A stretch of 34,202 nt of DNA from Pseudomonadota bacterium (GTDB taxonomy: Bacteria; Pseudomonadota; Gammaproteobacteria; Burkholderiales; Burkholderiaceae_C). Position numbers and translations under genes: made by a program. Every line of letters starts with the position of its first letter. The first letter of the stretch is position 1. Below the pieces are notes generated by a model. The model was not told where the DNA came from. It ran no database searches and saw only the letters and a program-made list of their open reading frames with translations. Shown here in pieces: positions 1 to 8,637 of the stretch. The stretch covers positions 1-34,202 of the forward strand of contig JAJZTW010000045.1 in the NCBI GenBank assembly GCA_021847345.1. The letters are read 5' to 3'.

Positions 1-1
1 G

Positions 2-286
2 TCGGTGATTCCCGGCGGTACCGGCGTCGCGCTGGTATCGGCCGCCGCCTTGCTGGCCGCCCAGGATCACCTGCTGCCGGGCCTGGCCGTGCTGGCACTG
101 GGCCATGTGATCACGCTGTCGGGTGACGTTCTGGTCAAGCCCAAGCTGATCGGCGCCACCGGGCATGCCCCGTTCCTGCTGGTGCTGCTGGCGATCTTCG
201 GCGGCCTGGCCATGTTCGGCATGGTCGGCCTGATCCTCGGCCCGGTGCTCGTGCTCACGGCCCGCGCGGTCGTGTTCGAGGACTGA
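2..286 (+). CDS. AI-2E/PerM family membrane transporter, C-terminal fragment
   Basis: The reading frame is open from the window edge, so the true start lies upstream and only about the last 94 residues are visible. They hold an IPGGTG-like loop near the start, then hydrophobic segments broken by a basic KPKLIG stretch and a glycine-rich FGGLAMFGMVGLILGP segment. That is the usual C-terminal layout of the AI-2E exporter/PerM family (UPF0118), integral inner-membrane proteins. Ligand specificity varies across the family and cannot be read here. The gene ends at a TGA and is followed by two small GC-rich hairpins. The first GTG in the window (position 5) is simply an internal valine. Confidence 0.75.
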   Translation, partial: SVIPGGTGVALVSAAALLAAQDHLLPGLAVLALGHVITLSGDVLVKPKLIGATGHAPFLLVLLAIFGGLAMFGMVGLILGPVLVLTARAVVFED

Positions 287-302
287 GAGCGCCCCCAGGG
301 CC

Positions 303-333
303 GGGCTGCGCCCAGCCCACCCCCCAAGGGGGT
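303..333. terminator. Paired GC-rich hairpins after the AI-2E-family gene
   Basis: Two adjacent inverted repeats are visible. GGGCTG (303-308) pairs with CAGCCC (313-318), and ACCCCC (319-324) pairs with GGGGGT (328-333) around a CAA loop. There is no clear T-run, so this is a putative terminator or Burkholderiales-type intergenic element. The rest of the gap up to the pilin cluster (334-472) shows no recognisable gene. Confidence 0.4.
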
Positions 334-472
334 CAAGCCATCTCGGGGCGGCCCAGCGATGACTTGAGACTCCACCGGCACGAGCCGCGGCAGCGCGCCC
401 GCGCGCAACCGGCGCGGCAAGCCCGGCCTGGTCGCGGGGGCTTGGCCCAACGCGCGCCGTCTCCGCGGCACA

Positions 473-1000
473 ATGGGCCGCATGCCGTTACCCGCCGCCG
501 CGCCCGCCCGAGCCGCCATCGGCGCCGGACTCCCCGACGCGCTGCTGGCCTGCGTGGTGCTCGGCCTGGGAGTGGCCGGCTGGCTGCGCCTGCCGGCGAT
601 CACCGCACGCGAAGCGCTCGCCGCACGGCAGCACCAGCATGCCTCGCAGGCTGCGGTGAACCTCGCGCAATGGCTGCACGCGCTGCGCACGGTGTCCGGC
701 GCGCCGCTGCCGACGCCTTCGCGGCGCGTGCTGCTTCCGGCGCCCGACTCCCCGGCGCCGGACTGCCGGCGACACGAGTGCACGCCGCCCCAGATGCTCG
801 AATTCGGCTGGCGCGAGTGGGCACTCGACACCGCGCGGCTGCTTCCCGGTGCCCGCGCCGAGATCGCATGCCGACCGGCGCACGACACCGACGCACTGGC
901 GGCTCAGGCGGGACCCGGCTCCGACGACAGGGTCTGCACGCTGACCATGCGCCCGCCCCACGGGCGCGAGCCTGCGTGGCAATGGAGCCTGCGCGCATGA
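473..1000 (+). CDS. Type IV minor pilin-like protein, PilV-like
   Basis: First gene of a four-gene cluster of small prepilin-like proteins. The N-terminus carries a type III (prepilin) signal: a short leader ending in Gly17, then AGLPDALLAC and a hydrophobic helix of about 20 residues. Asp22 occupies the +5 position where pilins normally have Glu. The remaining roughly 130 residues are soluble and contain several Cys, as expected for an inner-membrane-anchored minor pilin processed by PilD. Its place ahead of PilW-, PilX- and PilE-like genes suggests PilV, a component of the pilus priming complex. Neither ATG at 473 nor the in-frame ATG at 482 has a Shine-Dalgarno; 482 is equally possible and would give a 14-residue leader. 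The stop overlaps the next start (ATGA). Family assignment is good; the exact subtype is inferred from order. Confidence 0.65.
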   Translation: MGRMPLPAAAPARAAIGAGLPDALLACVVLGLGVAGWLRLPAITAREALAARQHQHASQAAVNLAQWLHALRTVSGAPLPTPSRRVLLPAPDSPAPDCRRHECTPPQMLEFGWREWALDTARLLPGARAEIACRPAHDTDALAAQAGPGSDDRVCTLTMRPPHGREPAWQWSLRA

Positions 1001-1581
1001 GCAGCCAGCGAGGCGCCGGCCTGCTCGATTGCCTGGTCGGGCTCGCGCTCGGCCTGCTGGTGCTGCAGGGGCTCGCCGACGCGCTGGCATCGGCGCAGCG
1101 CGGTGCACAAGCGCAGCGTGACGCGCTTCGCACGCGCGAGGCCCACGACATCGCGCGCCAGATGCTTCAGGCCGTCGCCTGCGCCGGCCCGCGCGTGCAC
1201 TCCGCCGGTGGTGTCGACACGCTGCACGCGCGCTTCGCCGAGCCCGCCGCTGCCGGCTCCTGCGGCGGCGCGCCCGGGCCCGAGGGAACGACACATGCCT
1301 ACCACCTTTGGCTGGACGACACCGGCACGCTGCATGGCGCGGCCGACGGCCATGTGCCGCAGCCGCTGGCCGACGGACTCGCCGCATGGCGCTTCGAGCT
1401 GCTGCAGGTGTCGGGCCCGCCCGAAGCGCCCCGCCTGCGCCTGTCGGGCGCCGCGCAGGTTCGAGACTGGCAACGCGTGGTGCTGCTGCGCGCCGAGGTA
1501 CGCGACGCCGCGCGCGGATCGTCCCCGCAGGTGCACTGGCTGGCCTTGCCGCGGCTCGACGCGCCGCTCGCGCGACGATGA
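997..1581 (+). CDS. Type IV minor pilin-like protein, PilW-like
   Basis: Predicted 194 residues starting at an ATG that overlaps the previous TGA. The leader is MSSQRG, cleaved after Gly6, followed by AGLLDCLVGLALGLLV. This closely matches the PilW layout (G-x-x-L-x-E-x-x-V-x-x-ALG-L), except that the +5 residue is Asp11 rather than Glu. A long amphipathic helix with many Arg and Gln follows, then a globular part with few recognisable motifs. In type IVa pilus systems PilW acts with PilV, PilX and PilE at the pilus tip or initiation complex in the periplasm. It is translationally coupled on both sides by ATGA overlaps. Confidence 0.65.
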   Translation: MSSQRGAGLLDCLVGLALGLLVLQGLADALASAQRGAQAQRDALRTREAHDIARQMLQAVACAGPRVHSAGGVDTLHARFAEPAAAGSCGGAPGPEGTTHAYHLWLDDTGTLHGAADGHVPQPLADGLAAWRFELLQVSGPPEAPRLRLSGAAQVRDWQRVVLLRAEVRDAARGSSPQVHWLALPRLDAPLARR

Positions 1582-2123
1582 GCGCACCGGGCCCGGGAGC
1601 GGCAGCGCGCCAGGCCGGCCGCGGACTCGCGTTGCCGGCGGCCCTGGTGGTGCTGGGCATGCTGGGCCTGTTGCTGACCGGCAGCCAACGCGCCGCGCTG
1701 CTTCAGTGGCGCAACGCGGCGCTGGAGGCGGCTCGGGTGCAGGCTCTCGAGGATGCGAATGCCGCGGCCGCCGCCGCAAAGCGGTGGCTGCTCGCGAGCG
1801 GCCACGCCTCGGCCGCGCGCGATTGCACGGATACGGAGCAGAGCGCGGCGACACCGATGGTGTGCAGGGGCGAGCCTGCGCCTTGGCCGCGGGCATGGCG
1901 CCGCGGCATCGACGGCTGCCGCCATGCCTGCGGCTTCCAGATCCAGGCGCTGCCAGCGCTGGACGGCGCGGATGCCGACGGCAGGCGCAGCTGGCGGGGC
2001 TTTCGCATCCATGCCCACGGCACGGGGGCTGTCCATGCGACGCTGCGCGTGGATGTCCAGGTACTGCGCGATGCGAGCGGCGTGCCGCGGCTGCGCCAGC
2101 TGGCATGGCAGGCCCGCCCGTGA
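1578..2123 (+). CDS. Type IV minor pilin-like protein, PilX-like
   Basis: Predicted 181 residues. A Gly16 cleavage site precedes LALPAALVVLGMLGLLLTG, a hydrophobic helix followed by an Ala/Glu-rich helix (residues about 35-65) like that of PilX proteins. The +5 position is Ala, so the conserved Glu is absent, as is known for some GspK/PilX-type tip pilins. Cys residues in the C-terminal half (DCTD, VCRG, GCRHACG) could form disulfides. The chosen ATG overlaps the previous stop; the frame is open further upstream, but an earlier start would lie inside the PilW-like gene and spoil the leader. The subtype rests mainly on cluster order. Confidence 0.6.
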   Translation: MSAPGPGAAARQAGRGLALPAALVVLGMLGLLLTGSQRAALLQWRNAALEAARVQALEDANAAAAAAKRWLLASGHASAARDCTDTEQSAATPMVCRGEPAPWPRAWRRGIDGCRHACGFQIQALPALDGADADGRRSWRGFRIHAHGTGAVHATLRVDVQVLRDASGVPRLRQLAWQARP

Positions 2124-2542
2124 CGACGCGTCGCGGCTTCTCGCTGCCCGAATTGCTGGTGACCCTGCTGATCGTCGGCATCGTCGCCACCTGCGCAGTG
2201 GTCGCCCAGCAAGCCGCGGCGCAGCGGGCTCGCCGAGCGGCCGCCTCGGCCGCTTTGCTGGAGCTCGCGTTGCGCCAGGAACGCCACCTCGCGCGGCACG
2301 GGCGCTATGCGAGCGACCCGGGCGACCTCGGCTGGCAGCGTGCCTGCGGCGGCGCCATCCCGTGGCCCGACGCGGCGCGCCCGTGGTATTTGCTGCGCCT
2401 GCGAGCTGCGGGATCGGCTCCGGGCGGCCGCGAATACCAGGCCGTTGCCCGGCCGGCGGCGGCGCAACGCGACGACCCCTGCGGGGCGCTGCGCATCGAC
2501 CAGCTCGGACGCCGCGGTGCCGAGCGTGACGACTGCTGGTGA
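2120..2542 (+). CDS. Type IV pilin-like protein, PilE/FimT-like minor pilin
   Basis: Predicted 140 residues from a GTG start overlapping the previous TGA (GTGA). This gives a six-residue leader ending in Gly6 and the best prepilin motif of the cluster: FSLPELLVTLLIVGIV with Glu at +5. An alternative ATG at 2105 would only lengthen the leader by five residues. After the helix comes a QERHLARHGRYA-like stretch typical of PilE minor pilins, and the C-terminus has a Cys pair (DDPCG and DDCW) suggesting the D-region disulfide. It is the last gene of the pilin cluster. No PilY1 or PilC gene lies between it and its neighbours. Confidence 0.7.
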   Translation: MTTRRGFSLPELLVTLLIVGIVATCAVVAQQAAAQRARRAAASAALLELALRQERHLARHGRYASDPGDLGWQRACGGAIPWPDAARPWYLLRLRAAGSAPGGREYQAVARPAAAQRDDPCGALRIDQLGRRGAERDDCW

Positions 2543-2572
2543 ACCCGGTGCGACAATCGGCAGCACACCGAC

Positions 2573-3883
2573 ATGTTGCGCTTCTCGATCCGTCTTCTTT
2601 CGCCCGGCGCCCTGCTCGCACTCGCCGCGGCCGCGCTGCTCGCGTGCTGCCCCTTGCACGCGCAGGCCGCACCGACACCCCCTGCCGGCAAGACCGGCTG
2701 GGTCACCGCGTGGCAGGCGGCGGCGCAGGCCATTCCGCAGGGCCCCGCGGTACCTCGCTACCGCAAGGCGCCGCCTTTGGCCGACCAGACGGTGCGGGAA
2801 ATCCTGCTGCCAGAACTTTCCGGGAGCACGTTCCGGGTGCGGATTTCCAACCGCTGGAGCGACCAGGCGCTTCGTATCGGGTCGGCGAGCGTGGCGGCGA
2901 GCAGTGGCGGGGCAAGGCTGCTCGGCTCATCGCTGCGCGAGCTGCGTTTCGACGGCCATGCCGGCGTGCTGATCGCGCCGCATGCCGAGGTCTGGAGCGA
3001 CCCGCTGCGCTGGCCGGTGCGCGCCGGGCAGGCGCTGGCCGTCAGCTTGTACCTGCCCGGGCCCACGCTCGCGGGAACCTGGCATCAGCTCGCGGGGCAG
3101 GTGCAGTACCTGTCCACGCGCGGCGACTTCAGCGCCGATCCCGGTGGCGGGCACTTCCCGGCGCGAATGACCTCGTACCTCTGGCTGGATCGCCTGGACG
3201 TGCTGCCCGAGACGCCGTCGGCGGCGCTGGTGGCCATCGGCGACTCGATCACCGACGGCATGCGATCGACCCTCAACGCCTCGCGCAGCTGGCCGCAACA
3301 ACTCGACGCGCGCCTTCGCGCGACCGGCATCGACGACCTGGCGGTGATCAATGCCGGAATCAGCGGCAATCGCCTGCTGGCCGACTCGGCCTGCTGGGGA
3401 CAGGCGCTGGATTCGCGCTTCAGCCACGACGCGCTGCAGGTGGCCGGAGCGCGCGCGGTGCTGGTGCTGATCGGCATCAACGACATCGAGTTCGGCTACA
3501 CACCGCGACGCCGCGGCCTCGACTGCGACGCGCCGCACCTGCGCCCCGACGCCGGGCAGCTCGAACAGGCGCTGGCGGCACTGGCCCGCGAGGCCCATGC
3601 ACGAGGCCTGCGCCTGTATGCCGCGACGCTTCTGCCCGCCGACCTGCCCCCCCGGCGCGAAGCGCTGCGCCAGCAGCTCAACGCCTGGATCCGCAGCAGC
3701 GGCGACTTCGACGGCGTGGTCGATTTCGACGCCGCGCTGCGCGACCCGCGCGAGCCGCGCCGCATGCGCCCGCGGCTGGACAGCGGAGACCACGAGCACC
3801 CGTCGGATGCCGGCTACGCGGCGATGGCCGCCGCCGCCTGGCCCGTCGCATTGCGCGAATCGAAGGCTCCCGCCGCCCGCTGA
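2573..3883 (+). CDS. Secreted SGNH/GDSL esterase (XynE-like)
   Basis: Predicted 436 residues with an N-terminal signal peptide (hydrophobic core about residues 10-25, likely cleavage near HAQA-AP). The SGNH blocks are in order: GDSITDG at 223-229 with nucleophile Ser225; NAGISGN at 260-266 (Gly/Asn); GIND at 301-304 (Asn303); and DHEH at 406-409 giving the catalytic Asp and His. The 200-residue N-terminal region, with DQTVREILL and FRVRISNRW motifs, is typical of XynE-like SGNH proteins in which a jelly-roll-like domain precedes the hydrolase. The likely role is a periplasmic or secreted carbohydrate or lipid esterase; the substrate is not readable. It lies 30 bp after the pilin cluster with no clear Shine-Dalgarno. 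A GACAAT hexamer at 2552 might be its own -10. Confidence 0.85.
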   Translation: MLRFSIRLLSPGALLALAAAALLACCPLHAQAAPTPPAGKTGWVTAWQAAAQAIPQGPAVPRYRKAPPLADQTVREILLPELSGSTFRVRISNRWSDQALRIGSASVAASSGGARLLGSSLRELRFDGHAGVLIAPHAEVWSDPLRWPVRAGQALAVSLYLPGPTLAGTWHQLAGQVQYLSTRGDFSADPGGGHFPARMTSYLWLDRLDVLPETPSAALVAIGDSITDGMRSTLNASRSWPQQLDARLRATGIDDLAVINAGISGNRLLADSACWGQALDSRFSHDALQVAGARAVLVLIGINDIEFGYTPRRRGLDCDAPHLRPDAGQLEQALAALAREAHARGLRLYAATLLPADLPPRREALRQQLNAWIRSSGDFDGVVDFDAALRDPREPRRMRPRLDSGDHEHPSDAGYAAMAAAAWPVALRESKAPAAR

Positions 3884-3899
3884 CCCGGCGCGGCGCAAT

Positions 3900-3938
3900 G
3901 GGCGAGCGCCGCTCGCCCGCCGCGCGTTACCAAACGCG
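3900..3938 (+). terminator. Two hairpins with a T-rich tail after the SGNH esterase
   Basis: GGGCGAGC (3900-3907) pairs perfectly with GCTCGCCC (3911-3918), and CGCGTT (3923-3928) pairs with AACGCG (3933-3938). A T-rich stretch (CTTTTCTTTG, 3945-3954) follows a few bases later. This is a plausible transcription terminator separating the esterase from wrbA, although the gap between the second stem and the T-run weakens the call. Confidence 0.4.
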
Positions 3939-4010
3939 AAGCGGCTTTTCTTTGTCACGCGCCGATTGCATCATGTGGTTTCCAACAACGGTCAACACAA
4001 GGAGCAGTCC

Positions 4011-4613
4011 ATGGCCAGAATCCTGGTTCTCTACTACAGCACCTGGGGTCACGTCGAACGCATGGCGCAGGAAGTCGCCGAAGGCGCGCGCTCGGTGAGC
4101 GGTGCGCAGGTGACCATCAAGCGCGTGCCCGAGACCATGCCCCCCGAGACGGTGGCGGCCATCCACGCGAAAACCCAGCAGGACGCGCCGCTGGCCCGGC
4201 CCGAGGAACTCGGCGACTACGACGCGGTGATCTTCGGCACGCCCACGCGCTTCGGCAACATGTGCGGCCAGATGCGCAACTTCCTCGACCAGACCGGCGC
4301 GCTGTGGCAACAAGGCAAGCTGGTCGGGAAAATCGGCAGCGTGTTCGCCAGCACCGCCACGCAGCACGGCGGCCAGGAGACGACCATCACCTCCTTCCAC
4401 ACCACGCTGCTGCACCATGGCATGGTCATCGTGGGCGTGCCCTACGCCTGCCCGCAACTCACCAACATGGACGAGATCACCGGTGGCACCCCCTACGGCG
4501 CGACCACTTTGAGCAAGGGCGACGGCAGCCGCATGCCCAGCGCGAACGAACTGGCCGTCGCGCGCTACCAGGGCCAGCACGTGGCGAGCATCGCCAGCAG
4601 GATGTTCGGCTGA
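4011..4613 (+). CDS. wrbA: NAD(P)H:quinone oxidoreductase WrbA
   Basis: Predicted 200 residues, the normal length for WrbA. The start is ATG with an AGGAG a few bases upstream. It shows the flavodoxin-like FMN phosphate loop [12 protein letters not shown] near the N-terminus, the [19 protein letters not shown] segment and the [12 protein letters not shown] segment, all diagnostic of the WrbA branch. Family members are tetrameric FMN enzymes that reduce quinones by two electrons using NAD(P)H, a cytoplasmic protection against semiquinone-driven oxidative stress. The gene appears to be single or at the head of a short unit with the following oxidoreductase, 101 bp downstream. Confidence 0.95.
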   Translation: MARILVLYYSTWGHVERMAQEVAEGARSVSGAQVTIKRVPETMPPETVAAIHAKTQQDAPLARPEELGDYDAVIFGTPTRFGNMCGQMRNFLDQTGALWQQGKLVGKIGSVFASTATQHGGQETTITSFHTTLLHHGMVIVGVPYACPQLTNMDEITGGTPYGATTLSKGDGSRMPSANELAVARYQGQHVASIASRMFG

Positions 4614-4714
4614 AGCCTGGCGCCCGCCCAGGATCTCTCCGGGTGGCGCAGCGTGGCGCGTTGCGTACCATCATGCGCGGCGCCGCGACGCGCGCCTTAC
4701 CGGAGGGAACCGAC

Positions 4715-6328
4715 ATGCCGCCGCAGCCCGACGAACAGACCGACTACATCATCGTGGGAGCCGGCTCGGCCGGCTGCGTGCTCGCCCATCGGCTCAGCGA
4801 GCGCGCCGACACCGCGGTCTGCCTGATCGAGGCCGGGGGCGAGAACCGCTCGCCGGTGATCGACACCCCGATGGGCCTGCCGCTGCTGCTGCGCGGGCGG
4901 CGCCACAACTGGTACCTGGAGACCGAGGCGCAGGGGGAACTGCGCGGACGCCGGCTGTACTGGCCGCGCGGCAAGGTGCTGGGCGGCAGCAGCAGCATCA
5001 ACGCGATGATCTACATGCGCGGACACCCGGGCGATTACGACGACTGGGCCGCCGCGGGCAACCCGGGCTGGGCCTGGAGCGACGTGCTGCCGCGCTTCCT
5101 GCGCCACGAACACGCCCCAGGCAGCGACCCCGCGCACCACGGCAGCAGCGGGCCGCTCCACGTGTCGGACCTGCGCAGCCCGAACCCGCTCAGCCTGGAC
5201 TTCCTGCGGGCGGCCGAGGCATGCGGCCTGCCGCGGCGCGAGGATTTCCACGACGCCCAGGATCCGCAGGGCTGCGGGCTGTACAAGGTCACGCAATGGC
5301 AGGGGCGACGCTGGAGCGCGGCCAACGCCTTCATCGATCCGGTGCGCCACCGCGGCAACCTGCAACTGCGCACGGGGTGCCGAGTCACGCGGGTGCTGTT
5401 CGACGGGCGCCGCGCCGTGGGTGTCGAGTTGCTCGGCCCGCGCGGCCGGCAGCGGTTGCGCGCGCGCGCCGAGGTGCTGCTGTGCGCCGGTGCCGTGCAT
5501 TCGCCGCAGCTGCTGCTGCTTTCGGGGATCGGCGACGCCGCGGCGCTGCGCGCGCTGGGAATTGACGTGGTGCTGGATGTTCCAGGCGTGGGCCGCGGCC
5601 TGCAGGACCATCTGGACGTCACGGCCTCGATGCGCGAGCACCTGCACGCGTCGGTCGGGGTCGGCCCGCGCATGCTGCCGCGCCTGATGGCACAGGCCTG
5701 GCGCTATGCCGGGCATCGCGACGGGCTGCTGAGCAGCAACGCCGCCGAGGCCGGAGGCTTCGCGCGTTCACGTCCGGGACTCGCGCGCCCCGACCTCCAG
5801 CTGCACTTCCTGCCGTCGCTGCTGCGCGACCACGGCCGGCGCCTGGTGTGGGGCTACGGCGTGACCCTGCATGCGTGCGCGCTGCGCCCAGCCAGCCGCG
5901 GCACGATCAGCCTGCGCTCGCCCGACCCGCTGGCGCCGCCACGCATCGACCCTGCCTACCTGAGCCATCCCGACGACCTGCCCGTGCTTCGCCAGGGCCT
6001 GCGCCTGGCGCGACGCGTGCTCGGCTCGCCTGCCTGGGGGCGCCACGCCGGCGTCGAGCTCAGCCCCGGGCCCGGCGTTGGCGACGACGACGCGGCGCTG
6101 GACGCCTACATTCGCGAGAACGCCGAGACCATCTACCACCCTGTCGGAAGCTGCCGCATGGGCCACGACGCGTTCGCCGTGGTGGACAGCCGGTTGCGGG
6201 TGCGCGGGGTCGATGCGCTGCGCGTGGTGGACGCGTCGATCATGCCCACGCTGGTCGGCGGCAATACCAACGCACCCAGCATGATGATCGGCGAAATGGC
6301 CGCCGACTTCCTGCTCGGGCGCGCCTGA
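4715..6328 (+). CDS. GMC-family FAD oxidoreductase (choline/alcohol dehydrogenase-like)
   Basis: Predicted 537 residues. The start is ATG at 4715, chosen because GGAGGG lies about 8 bases upstream; an in-frame ATG at 4673 has no such site. The GAGSAG dinucleotide-binding loop is at 15-20 with Glu39 for the ribose. The GMC signature (WPRGKVLGGSSSIN) begins at Trp83. The C-terminal block holds His475 (YHPVGSCRMG) and Asn519 (GGNTNAPS), the expected catalytic pair. No signal peptide or membrane helix is seen. GMC enzymes of this type (BetA, AlkJ and related) oxidise alcohols to aldehydes with FAD and often pass electrons to quinone. The substrate cannot be deduced; no betaine genes are nearby, so choline is not favoured. 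Confidence 0.9.
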   Translation: MPPQPDEQTDYIIVGAGSAGCVLAHRLSERADTAVCLIEAGGENRSPVIDTPMGLPLLLRGRRHNWYLETEAQGELRGRRLYWPRGKVLGGSSSINAMIYMRGHPGDYDDWAAAGNPGWAWSDVLPRFLRHEHAPGSDPAHHGSSGPLHVSDLRSPNPLSLDFLRAAEACGLPRREDFHDAQDPQGCGLYKVTQWQGRRWSAANAFIDPVRHRGNLQLRTGCRVTRVLFDGRRAVGVELLGPRGRQRLRARAEVLLCAGAVHSPQLLLLSGIGDAAALRALGIDVVLDVPGVGRGLQDHLDVTASMREHLHASVGVGPRMLPRLMAQAWRYAGHRDGLLSSNAAEAGGFARSRPGLARPDLQLHFLPSLLRDHGRRLVWGYGVTLHACALRPASRGTISLRSPDPLAPPRIDPAYLSHPDDLPVLRQGLRLARRVLGSPAWGRHAGVELSPGPGVGDDDAALDAYIRENAETIYHPVGSCRMGHDAFAVVDSRLRVRGVDALRVVDASIMPTLVGGNTNAPSMMIGEMAADFLLGRA

Positions 6329-6349
6329 GCCGGCGACCCGCTCGGGCCT

Positions 6350-7237
6350 TCAGCCGTGCAGGCCGCGTTCGTCCGGCTCGTCGGTGGACGTGGAGATGAC
6401 GCTCACCGAGCGCCCCTGCACGCGACGCCACAGGTACACGCCGTACCCCGACAGCGCGTAGACGCAGAACAGGCCGAACAGCACCAGCGGCGGGCGGTAG
6501 GCGATCAGCCCGATCAGCAGCACGATCAGGAACAGCGTGATGAACGGCACGCTGCGCCGCAGGCTGACGGCCTTGAAACTGTAGAAAGGCACGTTGGTGA
6601 CCATGCTCACGCCGGCGAAGGCCGTCACCGCGAACGCGCCCCAGGTCACGTGCGCCCCGCTGATCTGCGAGTCCGACAGCACCCAGATGAAACCCGCCAC
6701 GAGCGCGGCGGCGGCCGGGCTCGGCAGGCCCTGGAAATAGCTCTTGTCGACCACGCCGATGTTGGTGTTGAAACGCGCCAGGCGCAGCGCCGCGCCGGCG
6801 CAGTAGACGAAAGCCGCCAGCCAGCCCAGCTTGCCCAGGCCGTGCAGCGACCACTGGTACATGACCAGCGCCGGCGCAGCGCCGAAGGACACCATGTCGG
6901 CCAGCGAGTCGAACTGCGCGCCGAATTCGCTCTGGGTATGGGTCAGGCGGGCGACCCGGCCGTCGAGGCTGTCGAGCACCATGGCGGCGAAGATCGCGGT
7001 GGCGGCGTGCTCGAAATCGTGCCCCATGGCCATGACCACGGCGTAGAAGCCGGCGAACAGCGCCGCCGCGGTGAAGGAGTTGGGAAGCAGGAAAATGCCC
7101 CGCCGCCGGCGCCCGCTGCGAGGCAGGTCCTCGCCCGGATCCGGCAGCCCCGGATCGAGCGCGGGATCGTCGTCGTGCGCCGCGCGCGTGCGCGCACGCG
7201 CGCGGTGGTCGGGCAGACGGCTCACGTTGCGCGCCAT
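6350..7237 (-). CDS. pssA: CDP-diacylglycerol--serine O-phosphatidyltransferase
   Basis: Predicted 295-residue integral membrane enzyme making phosphatidylserine from CDP-diacylglycerol and serine. The CDP-alcohol phosphotransferase signature is complete: Asp92, Gly93, Ala96, Arg97, Gly106, Asp110 and Asp114 in the DG-x2-AR-x8-G-x3-D-x3-D pattern. Several hydrophobic helices follow, up to about residue 270. An Arg-rich, poorly conserved stretch of about 47 residues precedes the conserved RRGIFLLPN. The gene starts 4 bp after the psd stop, so the two steps of phosphatidylethanolamine synthesis are co-transcribed. It converges on the GMC oxidoreductase gene with only 21 bp between the stops. 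Confidence 0.95.
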   Translation of the reverse strand: MARNVSRLPDHRARARTRAAHDDDPALDPGLPDPGEDLPRSGRRRRGIFLLPNSFTAAALFAGFYAVVMAMGHDFEHAATAIFAAMVLDSLDGRVARLTHTQSEFGAQFDSLADMVSFGAAPALVMYQWSLHGLGKLGWLAAFVYCAGAALRLARFNTNIGVVDKSYFQGLPSPAAAALVAGFIWVLSDSQISGAHVTWGAFAVTAFAGVSMVTNVPFYSFKAVSLRRSVPFITLFLIVLLIGLIAYRPPLVLFGLFCVYALSGYGVYLWRRVQGRSVSVISTSTDEPDERGLHG

Positions 7238-7241
7238 CGCG

Positions 7242-7895
7242 TCAACCTCGCGCGGGGTCCGGGAACATCGCCAGCACCGAGCTGCTGGCGTGCACCTTGT
7301 CGCCGATCGAAACCCTGGGCTGGGAATCCAGCGGCAGGTACAGGTCGACGCGGGAGCCGAAACGGATGAAGCCGAAGCGTTCGCCGCGGTGCAGGCTCTG
7401 GCCGGCAGCCGCGTAGCACAGCACGCGGCGCGCGATCAGGCCCGCCACCTGCACCACCGTGACGGTGTGCGCGCCACTTCGCATGACCAGCGCGTTGCGC
7501 TCGTTCTCCAGCGAGGCCTTGTCGAGGTCTGCGTTGAAAAAGCGCCCCGGGAAATAGCTCACTGCGAGCACTTCGCCATCCACCGGCGAGCGGTTGGAAT
7601 GCACGTTGAACACGTTCATGAACACGCTGATGCGAAGCGCTTCGCGCTGCGCATAGGGGTCCTGTGCGCGCCCCAGCGAGACGATGCGCCCATCGGCGGG
7701 CGACACCACGGCCAGCGGATCGGAGGGGATCCGGCGTGGCGGGTCGCGGAAGAACTGGATCACGAAGACACTGACGATCCACAAGGGGATCGACCAGGCG
7801 AAGCCGGCGAAGAACCACAGCAGCAAGGACGCCACCAGAACGGCGACGATGAAAGGCCAGCCCTCGCGGGCAAGGATCGGATGCGGATAGTCCAT
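7242..7895 (-). CDS. psd: Phosphatidylserine decarboxylase proenzyme (short, PSD-A type)
   Basis: Predicted 217 residues beginning [15 protein letters not shown], the usual start of betaproteobacterial Psd; the open frame runs further upstream but without family similarity. A hydrophobic pair of helices occupies about residues 13-48, followed by FFRDPPR, SPADGRI and the [13 protein letters not shown] core. The self-cleavage site that creates the pyruvoyl group lies in [10 protein letters not shown], around residues 203-206, replacing the LGST of the long E. coli enzyme. The protein decarboxylates phosphatidylserine to phosphatidylethanolamine at the inner membrane. A TACACT hexamer sits only 7 bases before the ATG, hinting at a very short or absent leader. 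Confidence 0.95.
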   Translation of the reverse strand: MDYPHPILAREGWPFIVAVLVASLLLWFFAGFAWSIPLWIVSVFVIQFFRDPPRRIPSDPLAVVSPADGRIVSLGRAQDPYAQREALRISVFMNVFNVHSNRSPVDGEVLAVSYFPGRFFNADLDKASLENERNALVMRSGAHTVTVVQVAGLIARRVLCYAAAGQSLHRGERFGFIRFGSRVDLYLPLDSQPRVSIGDKVHASSSVLAMFPDPARG

Positions 7896-7941
7896 GCCTT
7901 CCAGTGTAGCGGCGGCGCGCCGCGCAGCCCCGGCATCACGC

Positions 7942-7950
7942 GCTGCTAAA
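7942..7950 (+). promoter_or_regulatory. Candidate extended -10 promoter of the DUF3617 gene
   Basis: TGCTAAAGT fits an extended -10 element (TG-n-TAAAGT). Transcription would begin near 7957 and leave a leader of about 60 bases carrying GAGAGG before the start codon. No convincing -35 is present, which is consistent with the extended -10 class. The same motif occurs ahead of dnaB. Confidence 0.4.
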
Positions 7951-8015
7951 GTCGGCGCTTTGCCGTTCGCGCGCTCCGCCCTGCTGCACGCGCCTGTTTC
8001 CGAGAGGTCCGCCGC

Positions 8016-8582
8016 ATGCCGATGCCATCCCGCCTGTCTTCGCCTTCCCGACTGCTCACCCCGCTGCTCGCCGCGCCGCTCGCGGCGTTGGCACTCGCCG
8101 CGGGCACCCGCGGCGCCTGCGCAGCGCCCACGCTGCAACCCGGCCTGTGGGACTACGCACTGCAGACCCGCAGCGGAAATGGCCCTTCGATGAACCTGGC
8201 GCAGATGCTGCGCAGCCTGCCGGCGTCGACCCGCCCGCAGGTGGAGGCCCGTTTGCGCGCGCAAGGCATGTCGCTCGGCCCGAACGGCAACCTGCAGATC
8301 TGTCTCGATTCGCGCTCGCTGGCCGGCGGCCACCCGCCGCTGCATCTGGGCGGACGCTGCAAGGCGCAATGGAGCCAGCCGTCCGCGGGGGACTGGCGCT
8401 TCCACTACACCTGCGCGGATCCCGTGGTCGACGGACGGGGCGAGCTGCGCATCGGCTCGCCCACTTCGTACACCTCGTCGTACACGGTGAAGAATCCGCA
8501 GGGCAGCATGTCCGGCCAGGCGCAGGCACATTGGGTCGCCAAGTCCTGCGGCGCCGTGCCGCCGTTGCGCGAAACCCGCTGA
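8016..8582 (+). CDS. Exported DUF3617 family protein
   Basis: Predicted 188 residues with a signal peptide (hydrophobic stretch about residues 13-30, likely cleavage at GACA-AP). The mature protein opens with [14 protein letters not shown], the characteristic P-x-x-x-PGLW start of DUF3617 proteins. It has several Cys (CLDS, GRCKA, TCADP) and closes with [15 protein letters not shown], another family hallmark. These are small periplasmic proteins of unknown function, frequent in beta- and gammaproteobacteria. The start at 8016 has GAGAGG upstream; an in-frame ATG at 8022 is an alternative. It is divergent from psd and lies upstream of the TetR unit, but a separate promoter for that unit makes co-transcription unlikely. 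Confidence 0.8.
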   Translation: MPMPSRLSSPSRLLTPLLAAPLAALALAAGTRGACAAPTLQPGLWDYALQTRSGNGPSMNLAQMLRSLPASTRPQVEARLRAQGMSLGPNGNLQICLDSRSLAGGHPPLHLGGRCKAQWSQPSAGDWRFHYTCADPVVDGRGELRIGSPTSYTSSYTVKNPQGSMSGQAQAHWVAKSCGAVPPLRETR

Positions 8583-8637
8583 AGACCGTCGGGTTCACCA
8601 GTTCCGCGACGCCTGGCCGAAGAAACGACTTGTTGCA

